Source: Hymenobacter nitidus
GTDB taxonomy: Bacteria > Bacteroidota > Bacteroidia > Cytophagales > Hymenobacteraceae
NCBI RefSeq assembly: GCF_020447315.1
Contig: NZ_JAJADQ010000012.1
Span: forward strand, 124,001 to 188,000
Reading direction: 5' to 3'
Length of the DNA: 64,000 bases
In this document: positions 33,796 to 42,948 of the stretch, piece after piece
Numbering within the stretch: the first letter of the stretch is position 1
Layout: every line of letters starts with the position of its first letter
The notes under the pieces: model-generated
Seen by the model: the letters and a program-made list of their open reading frames with translations, nothing else
Told to the model about the DNA's origin: nothing
Databases searched by the model: none
Position numbers and translations under genes: made by a program

Positions 33796-34356
33796 ATGAG
33801 TGCCACCCCTCTCTTGCTGACTGCCCGCCTGCGTTTGCGGGCGTTTCAGCCTACTGATGTCACGGCCTTTGCCACCTACCGCGCCGCGCCGGAAGTTGCG
33901 CGCTTCCAAAGCTGGGAGCCGTACTCGGCCGAACAGTCGGCGGCCTTTGTGGCCTCCCAGGCCGGTATTTCGATTCCCGGGGAGCCGGGCAGCTGGGTGC
34001 AGATTGCCATTGCCCGCCCGGATACCGACGAGCTGCTCGGTGACTGTGCCCTGTGCTTGAATGCCGACGAGCCGCGGCAGGCCGAAATCGGTATTACGCT
34101 GGCCCCGCAGCACCAGGGGCAGGGCTACGCCACCGAGGCCCTGCGCGGCCTGCTGGGCTACTGCTTCCAGGAGCTGAAGCTGCACCGCGTGGTGGCCGTG
34201 ACCGACTGTCTGAACCAGAGTTCGGTGCAGTTGCTGATGCGGGTGGGAATGCGGCGGGAGGCGCACTTCCGGCAGAATATCTGGTTCAAGGGCGCCTGGG
34301 GCGACGAGTACGTGTTTGCCCTGCTGGGCGAAGAATGGGCTTCCATCGAAGGATAA
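33796..34356 (+). CDS. GNAT N-acetyltransferase (RimJ/RimL type)
   Basis: The protein has 186 residues. It starts with LTARLRLRAFQPTDV, typical of RimJ/RimL-type acetyltransferases, and has the acetyl-CoA loop QHQGQGYATEALRGLLGYCF (about 112-131). The final third (NQSSVQLLMRVGMRREAHFRQN) is the recurrent closing motif of that branch. RimJ/L enzymes acetylate the N-termini of ribosomal proteins, but most homologues modify small amines or antibiotics. Given the rimK neighbourhood, a ribosomal target is possible but not shown. It follows the deacylase gene by 34 bases. Confidence 0.9.
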   Translation: MSATPLLLTARLRLRAFQPTDVTAFATYRAAPEVARFQSWEPYSAEQSAAFVASQAGISIPGEPGSWVQIAIARPDTDELLGDCALCLNADEPRQAEIGITLAPQHQGQGYATEALRGLLGYCFQELKLHRVVAVTDCLNQSSVQLLMRVGMRREAHFRQNIWFKGAWGDEYVFALLGEEWASIEG

Positions 34357-34448
34357 AACGCGCTGACCGGCAGGAAGCTTGCCGCTTTTTACGTTTCTTT
34401 GGGTAGCCATTGACGGGCTTATTCTCTTTTCTCCCCTTTTTCTGCCGA

Positions 34449-35099
34449 ATGAACAATCCCCTGCGCCTGATTATCGACGCCGTACTTGTGGTGGCCGTAG
34501 CCGTCCTGTTTTACCTGCATTTCTCTTCCAAGTCTGCTGCCCCCGCGCCCGCCAAAGCGGCCGTGGTGCAGCCCGTAGCCAAGGACGACGACGATACCAC
34601 CGCCACCGTGGCCGAGCCCATCGTGGCCGTGGCCGATACCGACAAAGTAGCCTACGTGGAATCGGGCAAGCTGCTGGAAGGCTACAAGGCCATGCAGGAT
34701 GCCCGCCGCAGCTTCGAGGCCAAGGCCCGGGGCTGGGAAAAGCAGAACCAGGCGCTGGTAACCGGCTTCCAAAACGCCGTGCAGCAGTACCAGAAGCAGG
34801 CCGAAAGCCTGACGCCCGAGCAGCGCGCCGCCACTGAGCAGAAGCTCCAGGCCCAGCAGCAGCAGGCCGGCGTAGCCCAGGAAAAGCTCCAGCGCCAGGC
34901 CCAGGAAGAAGAAGCCAAGATGACCCAGCAGGTGCTGGAGCGCGTGAACAAGCAGATTGAAAAATACGGCAAAGACAACGGCTATAAGCTGATTCTCATC
35001 GCCGCGCCCAGTGGCACCATTGCTTACGGCCGCAAGGACATCGACATTACCGATGCCGTGCTCAAGCACCTGAACCGCGAGTATAGCGCCAAGAAATAA
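34449..35099 (+). CDS. OmpH/Skp-like periplasmic chaperone
   Basis: This 216-residue OmpH/Skp-like protein has an N-terminal hydrophobic anchor (about 8-26), a spacer rich in Ala, Pro, Val and Asp (30-60), then a Skp-type body: VAYVESGKLLEGYKAMQDARRSFE followed by a Gln/Glu-rich coiled coil (about 90-165) and the closing VNKQIEKYGKDNGYKLILIA. Skp chaperones hold unfolded outer-membrane proteins in the periplasm; this form seems membrane-tethered. The ATG at 34449 is chosen because the longer version gives an odd N-terminus. Terminator follows. Confidence 0.85.
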   Translation: MNNPLRLIIDAVLVVAVAVLFYLHFSSKSAAPAPAKAAVVQPVAKDDDDTTATVAEPIVAVADTDKVAYVESGKLLEGYKAMQDARRSFEAKARGWEKQNQALVTGFQNAVQQYQKQAESLTPEQRAATEQKLQAQQQQAGVAQEKLQRQAQEEEAKMTQQVLERVNKQIEKYGKDNGYKLILIAAPSGTIAYGRKDIDITDAVLKHLNREYSAKK

Positions 35100-35132
35100 C
35101 CCTGCTCTATCCGCCGGATACTGCCTGCAAAG

Positions 35133-35168
35133 CGCCTGCTGTTTACTGAAAACGGCAGGCGTTTTTTT
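35133..35168 (+). terminator. Terminator of the OmpH-like gene
   Basis: CGCCTGC and GCAGGCG with an inner GTTT/AAAC pair and a following T run (TTTTTTT). Confidence 0.88.
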
Positions 35169-35293
35169 GGGTGTTCCGGCCAACTATTCACCCTCCACGC
35201 TACTCTTTCCCTTACGCATACCAAACTCTTCGGCCCGGGCGTTCAGGGCCTTTCACCAGCTACTCTCTCTATATCCCTTAGCTACTCTCCTTT

Positions 35294-37690
35294 ATGAGCC
35301 ACTTTCGCTCAACCTTGTTACTCGGCGGCCTGCTGCTGAGCGCCGGCGCGGCCCAGGCCCAGCAGCCCGGCAAACTCACCATCAGTGGCTACGTGCGCGA
35401 CCAGGCCACGGGGGAAAACCTCATCGGCGTGGCCGTGATGAACCCTACCACCGGCCAGGGCACGGCCACCAACAACTACGGCTTCTACTCGCTCACCCTG
35501 CCCGTCTCGGCCGACTCCGTGCGGCTGTTCGTGTCGTACCTGGGCTACGAGAAAGGCCGCTTCGCCGTGAAGTCGGAGCGGAGCGTAAGCCACGATTTCC
35601 GGCTGCGGCCCGCCACGGCCGAAATAGCCGGGGTGGAAGTGGTGGGGGCCAAAGAGGAAAAGATTGCCCAATCCACCCGCATGGGCACCATCAACGTGCC
35701 CATCACCCAGATCAAGACGCTGCCGGCCCTGTTTGGGGAAACCGACGTGCTGAAGGTGCTGCAGCTGCTGCCCGGCGTGCAGAGCGGGGGCGAGGGGCAG
35801 AGCGGCCTCTACGTGCGCGGCGGCTCCCCCGACCAGAACCTGATTCTGCTCGACGGCACGCCGGTGTACAACGCGGCCCATTTGTTCGGCTTCTTTTCCG
35901 TGTTCAATGCCGACGCGCTGAACAATGTGGAGCTGATCAAGGGCGGCTTTCCGGCCCGCTACGGCGGCCGGCTTTCCTCGGTGCTTGATATCAGCATGAA
36001 GGAAGGCAACATGCAGGAGTTTCACGGCGAGGGGGCCATTGGGCTGGTGGCCTCCAAGCTCACGCTGGAAGGGCCCATCAAGAAAGACACGGCCTCCTTC
36101 ATTATCTCGGCCCGCCGCACCTACATCGACATTCTGGCCCGGCCCTTTATCAACCTGGCCATGGCCAGTGAGGGTATTCCGTACGACGAGCGGCCCACGG
36201 TGGGCTACTTTTTTCACGACCTGAACGGCAAGTTCAACTGGAAAGTAAGCCGCCGCGACCGGCTCTACCTGAGTGCCTACACCGGTTACGACAAGTTTTA
36301 CGCCCGCTACAACGACAAGCGGGAGGACGGCGGCTACGCCAAGGAAAACGACGGCCTGGGCTGGGGCAACCTCACGGCGGCCCTGCGCTGGAACCGGGTG
36401 CTGAACGACCGGCTGTTTATGAACACGCACTTCACCTACAGCAAGTACCAGTTCAACATCCGCATCAACCAGGAAAACAAGTCGGTGAATCCGCAGAACC
36501 CGGACGAGTCGCGCACGGAGAAGTTTGCCCTGCACTACCTGTCCAACATCCGGGACCTGAGCCTGAAAACCGACCTGGACTACGTGCCCAACCCCGACCA
36601 TTACATCCGGTTTGGGGGCCAGTACATTCTGCACTCGTTCCGGCCCGGCGCCCTGCAGGTGCGGGGTGAGGGCATGGACGACATTGCCTCGGGTGTGCAA
36701 ACCCTGGCCAGCGAAGCCAGCCTGTACGCCGAGGACGACTTCCGTGTTACGGACCGCCTTAAGGTAAACGGCGGGGTGCGGCTGAACAGCTTTCTGGTCG
36801 ACAACAAGCTGTACCCGTCCCTGGAGCCGCGCCTGGCTGCGCGCTTTCTGCTCACCGAAAACTGGGCCCTGAAAGCCTCCTACGCCCGCACCACGCAGTA
36901 TATTCACCTGCTCACCAACTCGGGCATTGGCCTGCCCACCGATTTGTGGGTGCCTTCCACGGCCAAGATCAAGCCCCAGAAAGCCCAGCAGGTGAGTATC
37001 GGGGCGGCCCGCACGCTGCGCTACAAGGACGAGGAGTACGAGCTCAGCTTCGAGAGCTACTACAAGCCCATGCGCCACCTGATTGAGTACCAGGAAGGCG
37101 CCAACTTTCTGGGCACTACCGACAGCAAGTGGGAAGATAAGGTGACCAGCGGCAACGGCTGGGCCTATGGCGGGGAGCTGTTTCTGCAGAAGAAATCGGG
37201 CCGCACCACGGGCTGGATCGGCTACACGCTGGCCTGGAGCAACCGCCGGTTTGCGGAGCTGAACCAGGGCCGGCTCTACCCCTACAAGTACGACCGGCGT
37301 CACGACGCCACCCTGGTCGTGATTCACAAGTTCAGTCCCACCTTCACACTGTCGGGCACCTGGGTATACGGCACCGGCAACGCCACCACGCTCTCTCAGG
37401 GCCGCTTTCAGCTGGGCCAGGGCGAGCAGTATGAGGAATACGGCGAGCGGAACAGCTACCGCATGCGCGCTTACCACCGCCTCGACCTGGACCTGAGCAA
37501 AACCAAGAAGAAGAAGTGGGGCGAAGTGGTGAACAGCTTCAGCCTCTACAACGCCTACAGCCGCCGCAACCCCTACTACATCTACCTCTCGCGCGAGGTG
37601 GACTACCGCACCGGCACCAGCAAGGGCGTCTACAAGCAGATTTCCCTGTTCCCGATTATTCCTTCCTTCAGCAAGAGCTTTAAATTTTAA
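35294..37690 (+). CDS. TonB-dependent receptor with carboxypeptidase-like domain
   Basis: This is a 798-residue outer-membrane receptor. Signal peptide is residues 1-22. A CarboxypepD_reg-like domain follows (about 28-110, ISGYVRDQATGENLIGVAV, SYLGYEK). The plug follows (about 125-235, DVLKVLQLLPGVQSG, GLYVRGGSPDQNLILLDGTPVYN, GGFPARYGGRLSSVLDI). The rest is a 22-strand barrel ending in an aromatic residue (SFSKSFKF). It is shorter than SusC, so it is a FecA-like importer rather than a SusCD pair. The next gene, a DUF4249 lipoprotein 12 bases on, is its usual partner. The ligand is unknown. Confidence 0.93.
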   Translation: MSHFRSTLLLGGLLLSAGAAQAQQPGKLTISGYVRDQATGENLIGVAVMNPTTGQGTATNNYGFYSLTLPVSADSVRLFVSYLGYEKGRFAVKSERSVSHDFRLRPATAEIAGVEVVGAKEEKIAQSTRMGTINVPITQIKTLPALFGETDVLKVLQLLPGVQSGGEGQSGLYVRGGSPDQNLILLDGTPVYNAAHLFGFFSVFNADALNNVELIKGGFPARYGGRLSSVLDISMKEGNMQEFHGEGAIGLVASKLTLEGPIKKDTASFIISARRTYIDILARPFINLAMASEGIPYDERPTVGYFFHDLNGKFNWKVSRRDRLYLSAYTGYDKFYARYNDKREDGGYAKENDGLGWGNLTAALRWNRVLNDRLFMNTHFTYSKYQFNIRINQENKSVNPQNPDESRTEKFALHYLSNIRDLSLKTDLDYVPNPDHYIRFGGQYILHSFRPGALQVRGEGMDDIASGVQTLASEASLYAEDDFRVTDRLKVNGGVRLNSFLVDNKLYPSLEPRLAARFLLTENWALKASYARTTQYIHLLTNSGIGLPTDLWVPSTAKIKPQKAQQVSIGAARTLRYKDEEYELSFESYYKPMRHLIEYQEGANFLGTTDSKWEDKVTSGNGWAYGGELFLQKKSGRTTGWIGYTLAWSNRRFAELNQGRLYPYKYDRRHDATLVVIHKFSPTFTLSGTWVYGTGNATTLSQGRFQLGQGEQYEEYGERNSYRMRAYHRLDLDLSKTKKKKWGEVVNSFSLYNAYSRRNPYYIYLSREVDYRTGTSKGVYKQISLFPIIPSFSKSFKF

Positions 37691-37702
37691 CGCCCCCTTC
37701 CG

Positions 37703-38737
37703 ATGGCTATGTCTCTATCCAACTTACCGGCGCGGGTTGCGGCGCTCCTGCTGCTGAGCCTGCCCCTGGGGGCCTGCGAAACCACCCTCGACCTGCCCGA
37801 GCCCGAGCACACGCCCCGCATTGCCCTGCAATATTCCCTGAGCAACTACGATGCGCAGGCCCAGGCCGGCTCCGAAAACGACGAGCTGGCGCGGGTACGG
37901 CGCCTCTACGTAAGCAACAGCCAGCGCGTATTCGATCTGCGCCAGCTGCGCGGCCGCCAGGATGCTACCGTGGTTATCGTGGATGAAAGCGGGGCCGTGG
38001 TCGAGTCGTTTCTGCCCGTGCCGCCCCGCAGTGCTTACCCCGGCGACACCTTTGATATCGGTTATTACCAGCCGACTATGTCCCTGAAAGGCGAGCCGGG
38101 CCGCACCTACACGTTGCGGGCCTCGCTGCCGGGCTTCGAAACCGTGGAAAGCACCCAGACCATGCCCAAGGCCCCGGTCATTGAAAGCGCCACGTTCACC
38201 AAAGACCAGAGCGCCAGCAACCCCAACGACGTGTACGGCCGGCTCGCCGTTACCATTGCCGACGACCCGAACGTCACCAACTACTACGTCGCCTTCGCCC
38301 GCGTAGTCGACAAGAACTACAAGCTGACCACGGGCTGGGCCCAAGTACAGCCCGATGAGCGCGACAGCAATGGTGATATAACGCCCGAAGTGGGGCAGTT
38401 TCAGCTTTCCAGCATCGGGGCCTTCGCCGGCTCCGGCTATTACGGCTTCTACCCGTACGCCGATACCAACGTGAATGGCAAGCGTTTTGGGCTTACGGCC
38501 GATGTGCGCTACTATCCCGGCTGCCCCTCGTCGCCTGGCTGCACCGAGGCGGCGTATATGGAGGTGTTCGTGAGCAGCCTCACCCGCGACGCCTACAATT
38601 TCTACCTCTCGCGCCAGCGCTACACCGATACCGAGTTTAATCCCTTTGCCGAACCCGCGCCGCTGGTTTCCAACCTGAAAAACGGCTACGGCCTGTTCGG
38701 CGGCATCACCGACGCCGTGTACCGCATCAAGCTGTAG
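37703..38737 (+). CDS. DUF4249 lipoprotein, partner of the TonB receptor
   Basis: This is a 344-residue lipoprotein with a signal peptide and lipobox at Cys25 (LPLGAC). DUF4249 features are the beta-rich early part (RRLYVSNSQRVFDLRQL, ATVVIVDESGAVVESF), GRTYTLRASLPGFETVESTQTMP, and the closing NPFAEPAPLVSNLKNGYGLFGG. DUF4249 proteins sit downstream of TonB-dependent receptors in Bacteroidota and are thought to act as the surface lipoprotein of that uptake system. Spacing of 12 bases shows co-transcription. Ligand unknown. Confidence 0.9.
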   Translation: MAMSLSNLPARVAALLLLSLPLGACETTLDLPEPEHTPRIALQYSLSNYDAQAQAGSENDELARVRRLYVSNSQRVFDLRQLRGRQDATVVIVDESGAVVESFLPVPPRSAYPGDTFDIGYYQPTMSLKGEPGRTYTLRASLPGFETVESTQTMPKAPVIESATFTKDQSASNPNDVYGRLAVTIADDPNVTNYYVAFARVVDKNYKLTTGWAQVQPDERDSNGDITPEVGQFQLSSIGAFAGSGYYGFYPYADTNVNGKRFGLTADVRYYPGCPSSPGCTEAAYMEVFVSSLTRDAYNFYLSRQRYTDTEFNPFAEPAPLVSNLKNGYGLFGGITDAVYRIKL

Positions 38738-38789
38738 CCGGGCTGGGCAGCGGCAGCGGCAGCGTGCGCGCTGCCTGAAAAGTAATAGT

Positions 38790-38832
38790 CAACAAAAATC
38801 CCCGCTACGGCTTATAGCGGGGATTTTTGTTG
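38790..38832. terminator. Bidirectional terminator between DUF4249 and T9SS cargo genes
   Basis: CAACAAAAATCCCCGCTA and TAGCGGGGATTTTTGTTG are perfect long arms around a short loop. Confidence 0.93.
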
Positions 38833-38851
38833 TAAGCGCATGAGGCAAGCG

Positions 38852-40204
38852 TTACTGCTTAATAAGCCGCTTGACCACTGTGCCCTCGGCTGCGTGCAGG
38901 CGCACGGAATACACCCCGGCGGGCAGCTTGCGCACATCCAGCACCTGACTGACCGTGCCCGCCTGTGCCGGTACGGCCTGCGCCTGCACGAGTTGCCCCA
39001 GCGTGTTGAATACCGCTATCTGCACCGGGCGCTGTGGGCGCAGTCCGCCCAGCTGCAGCGTAGCTGTACCGGTCGTGGGGTTAGGGAAAAGCTGAGTCTG
39101 GGCTTGCAGGGCCGGAGCATTGGTGGCCAGCACGAAAGACTGGAAATTGGAGTAGTAGAACTTATTGGCGTTTACCCAGGCACGGGTGGTGGTATTGACA
39201 TTCTGCCGGAAACGCCGAATCAAATCATTGGTGGCGTTGAAGACGTCAGTGAAGCGGTTGCCGGAGTCAAGCTGCCAGGCCGAGCCGGTCCAGGTTTCGT
39301 TGCTAAAGCCGGTCCCGATGCCATTGGGAGTTGGAAACTCGGTGAAGCGGGTCGAGTTCTGCCAGATGCCGCCAACCAACTGCTCGGTGAGGCGCACGCT
39401 GCCACCACCGGCCGGAAAAGACGACGTAGTGCGTGAGGCCAATTGCCAGGTGGTAGCGTTGGTCCAGGTCTGAGTTTCGTAATACGTAGCCCGGCCCTGG
39501 GCGTCGTAGACGAAAGCATTTTGCTGCGTACTGTTCACCCAGGCATTATTGGTCCAGCGCTGATACACGTAGGAGCTGTAGTTGGAGGTGGTGCCCGCGT
39601 AGCTGTACTGGTAGCGGCTGGTTGGCTGAAAGGTGCGCGTAGTCGTGCTCCAGTCGCTCTGGGTTTGCTCCGTCACGCGGTTTTGGGCATCATACACGTA
39701 GCGAATCTGGTAGCCAAAGTTGGTCACCCAGGCATTCGTCACCCAGCCCTGCCCGATGTACTCCGTGGTTCGGCCCTGGCTGTCGTAGGCGTAGAGAAAC
39801 TGGGTGGTGTTACGCCAGGCGCCGGCCACCCAGCTTTCGTCGAGCAGCGACGTGGTCAGGTTGGCTGCATTGTAGGTATATGTCGTCCGGATTGTTGGCA
39901 CCAGCGTAGCCGAATCGACGGTAACAGCCTGCTGAACGTTCGCCATCTGGTTGTACACCGGATTGTTAATAGTGGGGCTGCCCCAGCGGCCCGTGCTGCC
40001 CGACCATACGTAGGATGCTATGCGAGTGGGCCGCCGCACAGTCGTGGAGCGGACCCCTGGCAAGTTGTCTTCAATCGGCGCGATGGCAGCACAGGCCGCC
40101 GAATGCCAGTGGCGGGCCTCATCGGCACCATCAGTAGACTGCGCGAATGTGGGCACTCTGCCATACAGCAACGCTACGAGCAATAGAAGTAGTGGTTTTC
40201 TCAT
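38852..40204 (-). CDS. Secreted protein with T9SS type A sorting domain
   Basis: The protein has 450 residues. Signal peptide (residues 4-21, ending FAQS). The middle has tandem repeats of a tyrosine/tryptophan/asparagine-rich unit (for example YVYDAQNRVTEQTQSDWS, FVYDAQGRATYYETQTWT), a little like YD repeats. Residues about 375-450 are a type IX secretion sorting domain (LFPNPTTGTATLQL, LDVRKLPAGVYSVRL, KRLIKQ at the end). It is therefore exported through T9SS, and either released or anchored to the cell surface. It has no recognisable enzymatic motif. Confidence 0.9.
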   Translation of the reverse strand: MRKPLLLLLVALLYGRVPTFAQSTDGADEARHWHSAACAAIAPIEDNLPGVRSTTVRRPTRIASYVWSGSTGRWGSPTINNPVYNQMANVQQAVTVDSATLVPTIRTTYTYNAANLTTSLLDESWVAGAWRNTTQFLYAYDSQGRTTEYIGQGWVTNAWVTNFGYQIRYVYDAQNRVTEQTQSDWSTTTRTFQPTSRYQYSYAGTTSNYSSYVYQRWTNNAWVNSTQQNAFVYDAQGRATYYETQTWTNATTWQLASRTTSSFPAGGGSVRLTEQLVGGIWQNSTRFTEFPTPNGIGTGFSNETWTGSAWQLDSGNRFTDVFNATNDLIRRFRQNVNTTTRAWVNANKFYYSNFQSFVLATNAPALQAQTQLFPNPTTGTATLQLGGLRPQRPVQIAVFNTLGQLVQAQAVPAQAGTVSQVLDVRKLPAGVYSVRLHAAEGTVVKRLIKQ

Positions 40205-40559
40205 TGGATTGAACAGTGAAAAGCGAAAAAACGTGTGTAGCGGCGTTTCAGCCTCAGAACGAGCCTCATCCGGGAATAGCTGAACTGGTTTATATAATAT
40301 AAATTATAATATCTATTGTATAACGATGAAGGTAGGCTTTGCTAGTAAGCCCGGCAATACCTACTTGTGGGTATTATGTGGACAGGGCAACAGCAGATAG
40401 CAGTTGCTTGAAGCGTCTCAAGCATACGCCTGGGAATACCGGACTGACGGAGGCTACCCGTGGGTACAGACCAAAAAAAGGCCAGCCGTGGAAGCTTCCA
40501 CGGCTGGCCAGATATGCTGGAGCAAAGAGCCAACTAGGCGTTGGCGCCGATACGCAAGC
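40205..40559. other. AT-rich intergenic region upstream of the T9SS cargo gene
   Basis: These 355 bases hold an AT-rich stretch (40290-40330) likely upstream of the minus-strand gene ending at 38852, an imperfect TGCTTGA/TCAAGCA pair near 40407 and the terminator at 40473. No clear gene seen. Confidence 0.45.
40473..40510 (-). terminator. Terminator of the outer-membrane protein gene ending at 40560
   Basis: A perfect 30-bp palindrome at 40480-40509 (half-site GGCCAGCCGTGGAA) is preceded by seven A, which give the U run on the minus-strand transcript. Confidence 0.88.
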
Positions 40560-41141
40560 TTAGAATGTGTAGCGCAGGCTTACGGCTGCGTCGTTGTAGA
40601 AGCCAGTGTAGCCGTTGAACACCTCGAAGTACGGCTTATAGTCGACGCCCACGACGAAGGGCAAATCCTCCATCTTGTACTCCAGGCCCAGAATCAGGTC
40701 GGCGCCGAAGGCTACGTAGGTTTCCTCGTCGTAGCGGTAGTCGTAGAGTACATACACGTCTTTTTTCTTACGGCCATAGCGGTAATAGCGCGCATCGGCG
40801 AAATAGTAGCGGCCCTGGTAGGCGCCCAGGTGAAAGCCGGCGCCGTAGTAGAACTGCAGGCCTTTCACGTCCGGAATGCCTTTGTGCTTTTCCCCCAGCA
40901 GGGTCAGCCGGGCGCCGCGGGCCTTATATTCCGTCGTCACCAGGGCTTCGATGGCCACGCCGTTTTTGCCGCTCATGAAGTGCTTGATGGTCAGGCCCGA
41001 GGAGTAACCACCGCCGCGCAGACCAATGCCCGTGTTGTAGCCTGAGCTGCTACCGCCGGATTTCTTCTTGGATTGGGCCGATACCAGCGTGGTGCTGAGC
41101 AGGGCAAGCGAGAAAAACAGGAATACAGAAAAACGCTTCAT
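40560..41141 (-). CDS. Outer-membrane beta-barrel protein
   Basis: This 193-residue exported protein starts at ATG 41141 (MKRFSVFLFFSLALL), with signal cleavage near SAQS. The mature chain is Lys/Ser-rich at first (KKKSGGSSSGYN) and then has alternating strands rich in Gly, Tyr and Phe (GIGLRGGGYSSGLTIKHFM, LQFYYGAGFHLGAY, YEVFNGYTGFYNDAAVSLRYTF), ending in a C-terminal Phe. That ending is the classic outer-membrane insertion signal. Function unknown. A TACTTTTG promoter lies 36 bases upstream on the minus strand. Confidence 0.85.
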   Translation of the reverse strand: MKRFSVFLFFSLALLSTTLVSAQSKKKSGGSSSGYNTGIGLRGGGYSSGLTIKHFMSGKNGVAIEALVTTEYKARGARLTLLGEKHKGIPDVKGLQFYYGAGFHLGAYQGRYYFADARYYRYGRKKKDVYVLYDYRYDEETYVAFGADLILGLEYKMEDLPFVVGVDYKPYFEVFNGYTGFYNDAAVSLRYTF

Positions 41142-41176
41142 GAGTCCAGAGACAGGTAAATGAAAAAGTGCAAGCC

Positions 41177-41184
41177 CAAAAGTA
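41177..41184 (-). promoter_or_regulatory. Bacteroidota -7 promoter for the barrel protein gene
   Basis: Minus strand reads TACTTTTG, matching TAnnTTTG, 36 bases before the start at 41141. The -33 is weak. Confidence 0.5.
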
Positions 41185-41201
41185 CGCACCCGGGCCCGAA
41201 C

Positions 41202-41876
41202 TTAGCGCCCCGGCTCGTACTTAGCGGCTATTTCATCTGATAAGTGCACTAAAATCCCGCCCCCGTCATCTTCTGCCGCCCGCAGCATAGCCCGGGCTAC
41301 GGAGCTGGCCTGCACTGCCCGGTACTTGCGCAGCGGGCCGATCAGCAGCGGGTTCAGCACCTGGAGCAAAACCGCGCCTATCTGCTCACCGGTGCGCTTT
41401 TCGCTTCGGTCGCCGAGCAGGAGCGAGGGGCGGAAAATGTGAATGGCCCGGAACTGCGTCTGGCGCACGGCCTCCTCCATCTCGCCCTTCACGTGATTAT
41501 AATAGATGCGGGAGCCGGCGTCGGCACCCATAGCCGAAACGACTATAAACTGCGCCGCGAAGTTGGTAGCCGTAACGGCTGCTAGCTTCACCACATACAA
41601 ATAATCCACTTTGTAGAAAGCCTCCTTCGAGCCGGCCTGCCGCATGGTGGTGCCCAGGCAGCAGAACACGTCGTCGGCAATGAGGGCCATGCGGTGCTGC
41701 TCTAGCTGGTCTAGGTCCAGCACGCGCTGCTCGAGCTTGGGGTGCACCATGGGCAGGGGCCGCCGGCCCACGGCAATGACTTTGGCGTAGCGGTCGGAGG
41801 CCAGCAGCAGGGGCAGCAGCTGGCTGCCGATCAGGCCGCTGGCCCCGGCAATAAGAGCGGTTTTTTGCAGTTTCAT
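41202..41876 (-). CDS. NAD(P)-binding protein (NmrA/HTATIP2-like)
   Basis: This 224-residue protein has an N-terminal Rossmann loop GASGLIG (11-17), and then LGTTMRQAGSKEAFYKVD, VVSAMGADAGSRIYYNHVKGEMEE and FRPSLLLGDR. This pattern is that of extended-type SDR proteins related to NmrA and the human HTATIP2/TIP30. The YxxxK dyad of classical SDRs appears as Y-x-x-x-K (YNHVK). Enzymatic activity is plausible but not established for the family. It is a single gene, with CvfB-like gene upstream on the same strand. Confidence 0.85.
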   Translation of the reverse strand: MKLQKTALIAGASGLIGSQLLPLLLASDRYAKVIAVGRRPLPMVHPKLEQRVLDLDQLEQHRMALIADDVFCCLGTTMRQAGSKEAFYKVDYLYVVKLAAVTATNFAAQFIVVSAMGADAGSRIYYNHVKGEMEEAVRQTQFRAIHIFRPSLLLGDRSEKRTGEQIGAVLLQVLNPLLIGPLRKYRAVQASSVARAMLRAAEDDGGGILVHLSDEIAAKYEPGR

Positions 41877-41982
41877 GGCGCGGCGTAAGCGGGTGGCACG
41901 GGAAGCGAGGAGAGGAAAGTCCGGCTACCCATACGCAAGAATACCGCTCGGGAACGAATCAAACGTGGGGAAAGCGCGCCGG

Positions 41983-42819
41983 CTACTTTCCCTCTACCAG
42001 ACGCGTCTGCTCGGGCAACAGTTGTACGAGGCCCCGCTTATAGAGGGAGCCCAGCGCCTTTTTGAATACTTTCTTGCTCATTCCCAGGCGCCGATAAATA
42101 TCATCGGGCTCACTTTTGTCCGACAGCGGTAGCGTGCCGCCGCCTTTGCGCAGGGCCGTCAGCAGGGTTTCGGCTGCGTCGAGGGCTTCGTCGTAGCCCA
42201 GCTTCTGCAGGCTGATGTCGAGCTTGCCGTCGGGCCGTATCTGGCGCACGTAGCCCGTGGGCGTGTCGCCCAGGCGCAGAGGCTTGAACACTTCATTATA
42301 GTAAAGCAGGCCCTGGTGGGTGCCGTTTACGATGGCCGAGTAGCCCAGGTCGGTTTCGGCCGCTATCAGCAGCTGCACCGCGTCGCCGGTCTGGCCGGGG
42401 AAGGGCTCCTCGCTCAGGAACCGGTCCCACTTGGCGGTGGCCACGATGCGGTCCGTGGTTTCGTCCAGGTACACGTACACCGTCACGCGCTGGCCGGGGC
42501 GCAGGTCGCGCCACTGGTTGCTGTAGGGCAGAAACAGGTCCTTTTCCAGGCCCCAATCCAGAAAAGCGCCCACCGACGATACGTCGCGCACGCTCAGGGC
42601 GGCAAACTGATCGACGCGCACGTACGGCTCGAGGGTGGTGGCAATCAGGCGGTCTTCCGAGTCGCGGTAGACGAACACGCGCAGCACGTCGCCGATCTGA
42701 GTGCCTTCGGGCACGTACTTGCCCGGAATCAGCAGGTCGCCGTCGTCGGAAGTCAGATACAGGCCAAAATCGACCGCGCGGGCCACTTCCAGTTCGTTAA
42801 AATCGCCTAGCGCCAGCAT
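41983..42819 (-). CDS. CvfB-like S1 RNA-binding protein
   Basis: The protein has 278 residues from ATG 42819 (MLALGDFNELEVARAVDFG), which is the start used across the CvfB family. Three S1-like OB-fold repeats are visible: one near the start (VDFGLYLTSDDGDLLIPGKYV), one at about 75-140 (VGAFLDWGLEKDLFLP) and one at about 145-210 (GYSAIVNGTHQGLLYYNEVF). They are followed by a winged-helix end (LGMSKKVFKKALGSLYKRGLVQL). CvfB proteins bind RNA and affect virulence and stress expression in Gram-positives. Its role in Bacteroidota is not known. The start region sits beside the inverted repeat at 42823. Confidence 0.88.
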   Translation of the reverse strand: MLALGDFNELEVARAVDFGLYLTSDDGDLLIPGKYVPEGTQIGDVLRVFVYRDSEDRLIATTLEPYVRVDQFAALSVRDVSSVGAFLDWGLEKDLFLPYSNQWRDLRPGQRVTVYVYLDETTDRIVATAKWDRFLSEEPFPGQTGDAVQLLIAAETDLGYSAIVNGTHQGLLYYNEVFKPLRLGDTPTGYVRQIRPDGKLDISLQKLGYDEALDAAETLLTALRKGGGTLPLSDKSEPDDIYRRLGMSKKVFKKALGSLYKRGLVQLLPEQTRLVEGK

Positions 42820-42822
42820 ACC

Positions 42823-42945
42823 GTGAATTAGTGAGTTAGAAAGCGGCAAAGGTAACCGGAATAGAAGTAGTCTTGCCCGCAGTAGCTACGCGCCAGATTA
42901 TTTCGAGGATATAAAACTCGCTAAATCGCTAAGTCACTACTTCAC
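42823..42945. repeat. Inverted repeat between two minus-strand genes
   Basis: GTGAATTAGTGAGTTAG (42823-42839) matches the inverse of CTAAGTCACTACTTCAC (42929-42945) at 15 of 17 positions. The right arm ends 3 bases beyond the stop of the upstream gene (42949) and the left arm is 3 bases before the CvfB start, so it fills the gap. Confidence 0.65.
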
Positions 42946-42948
42946 CGC

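Noticed and set aside
35318-37477. 719-codon minus-strand frame opposite the TonB receptor
   Set aside because: Same kind of GC-rich shadow; the plus frame is a complete receptor.
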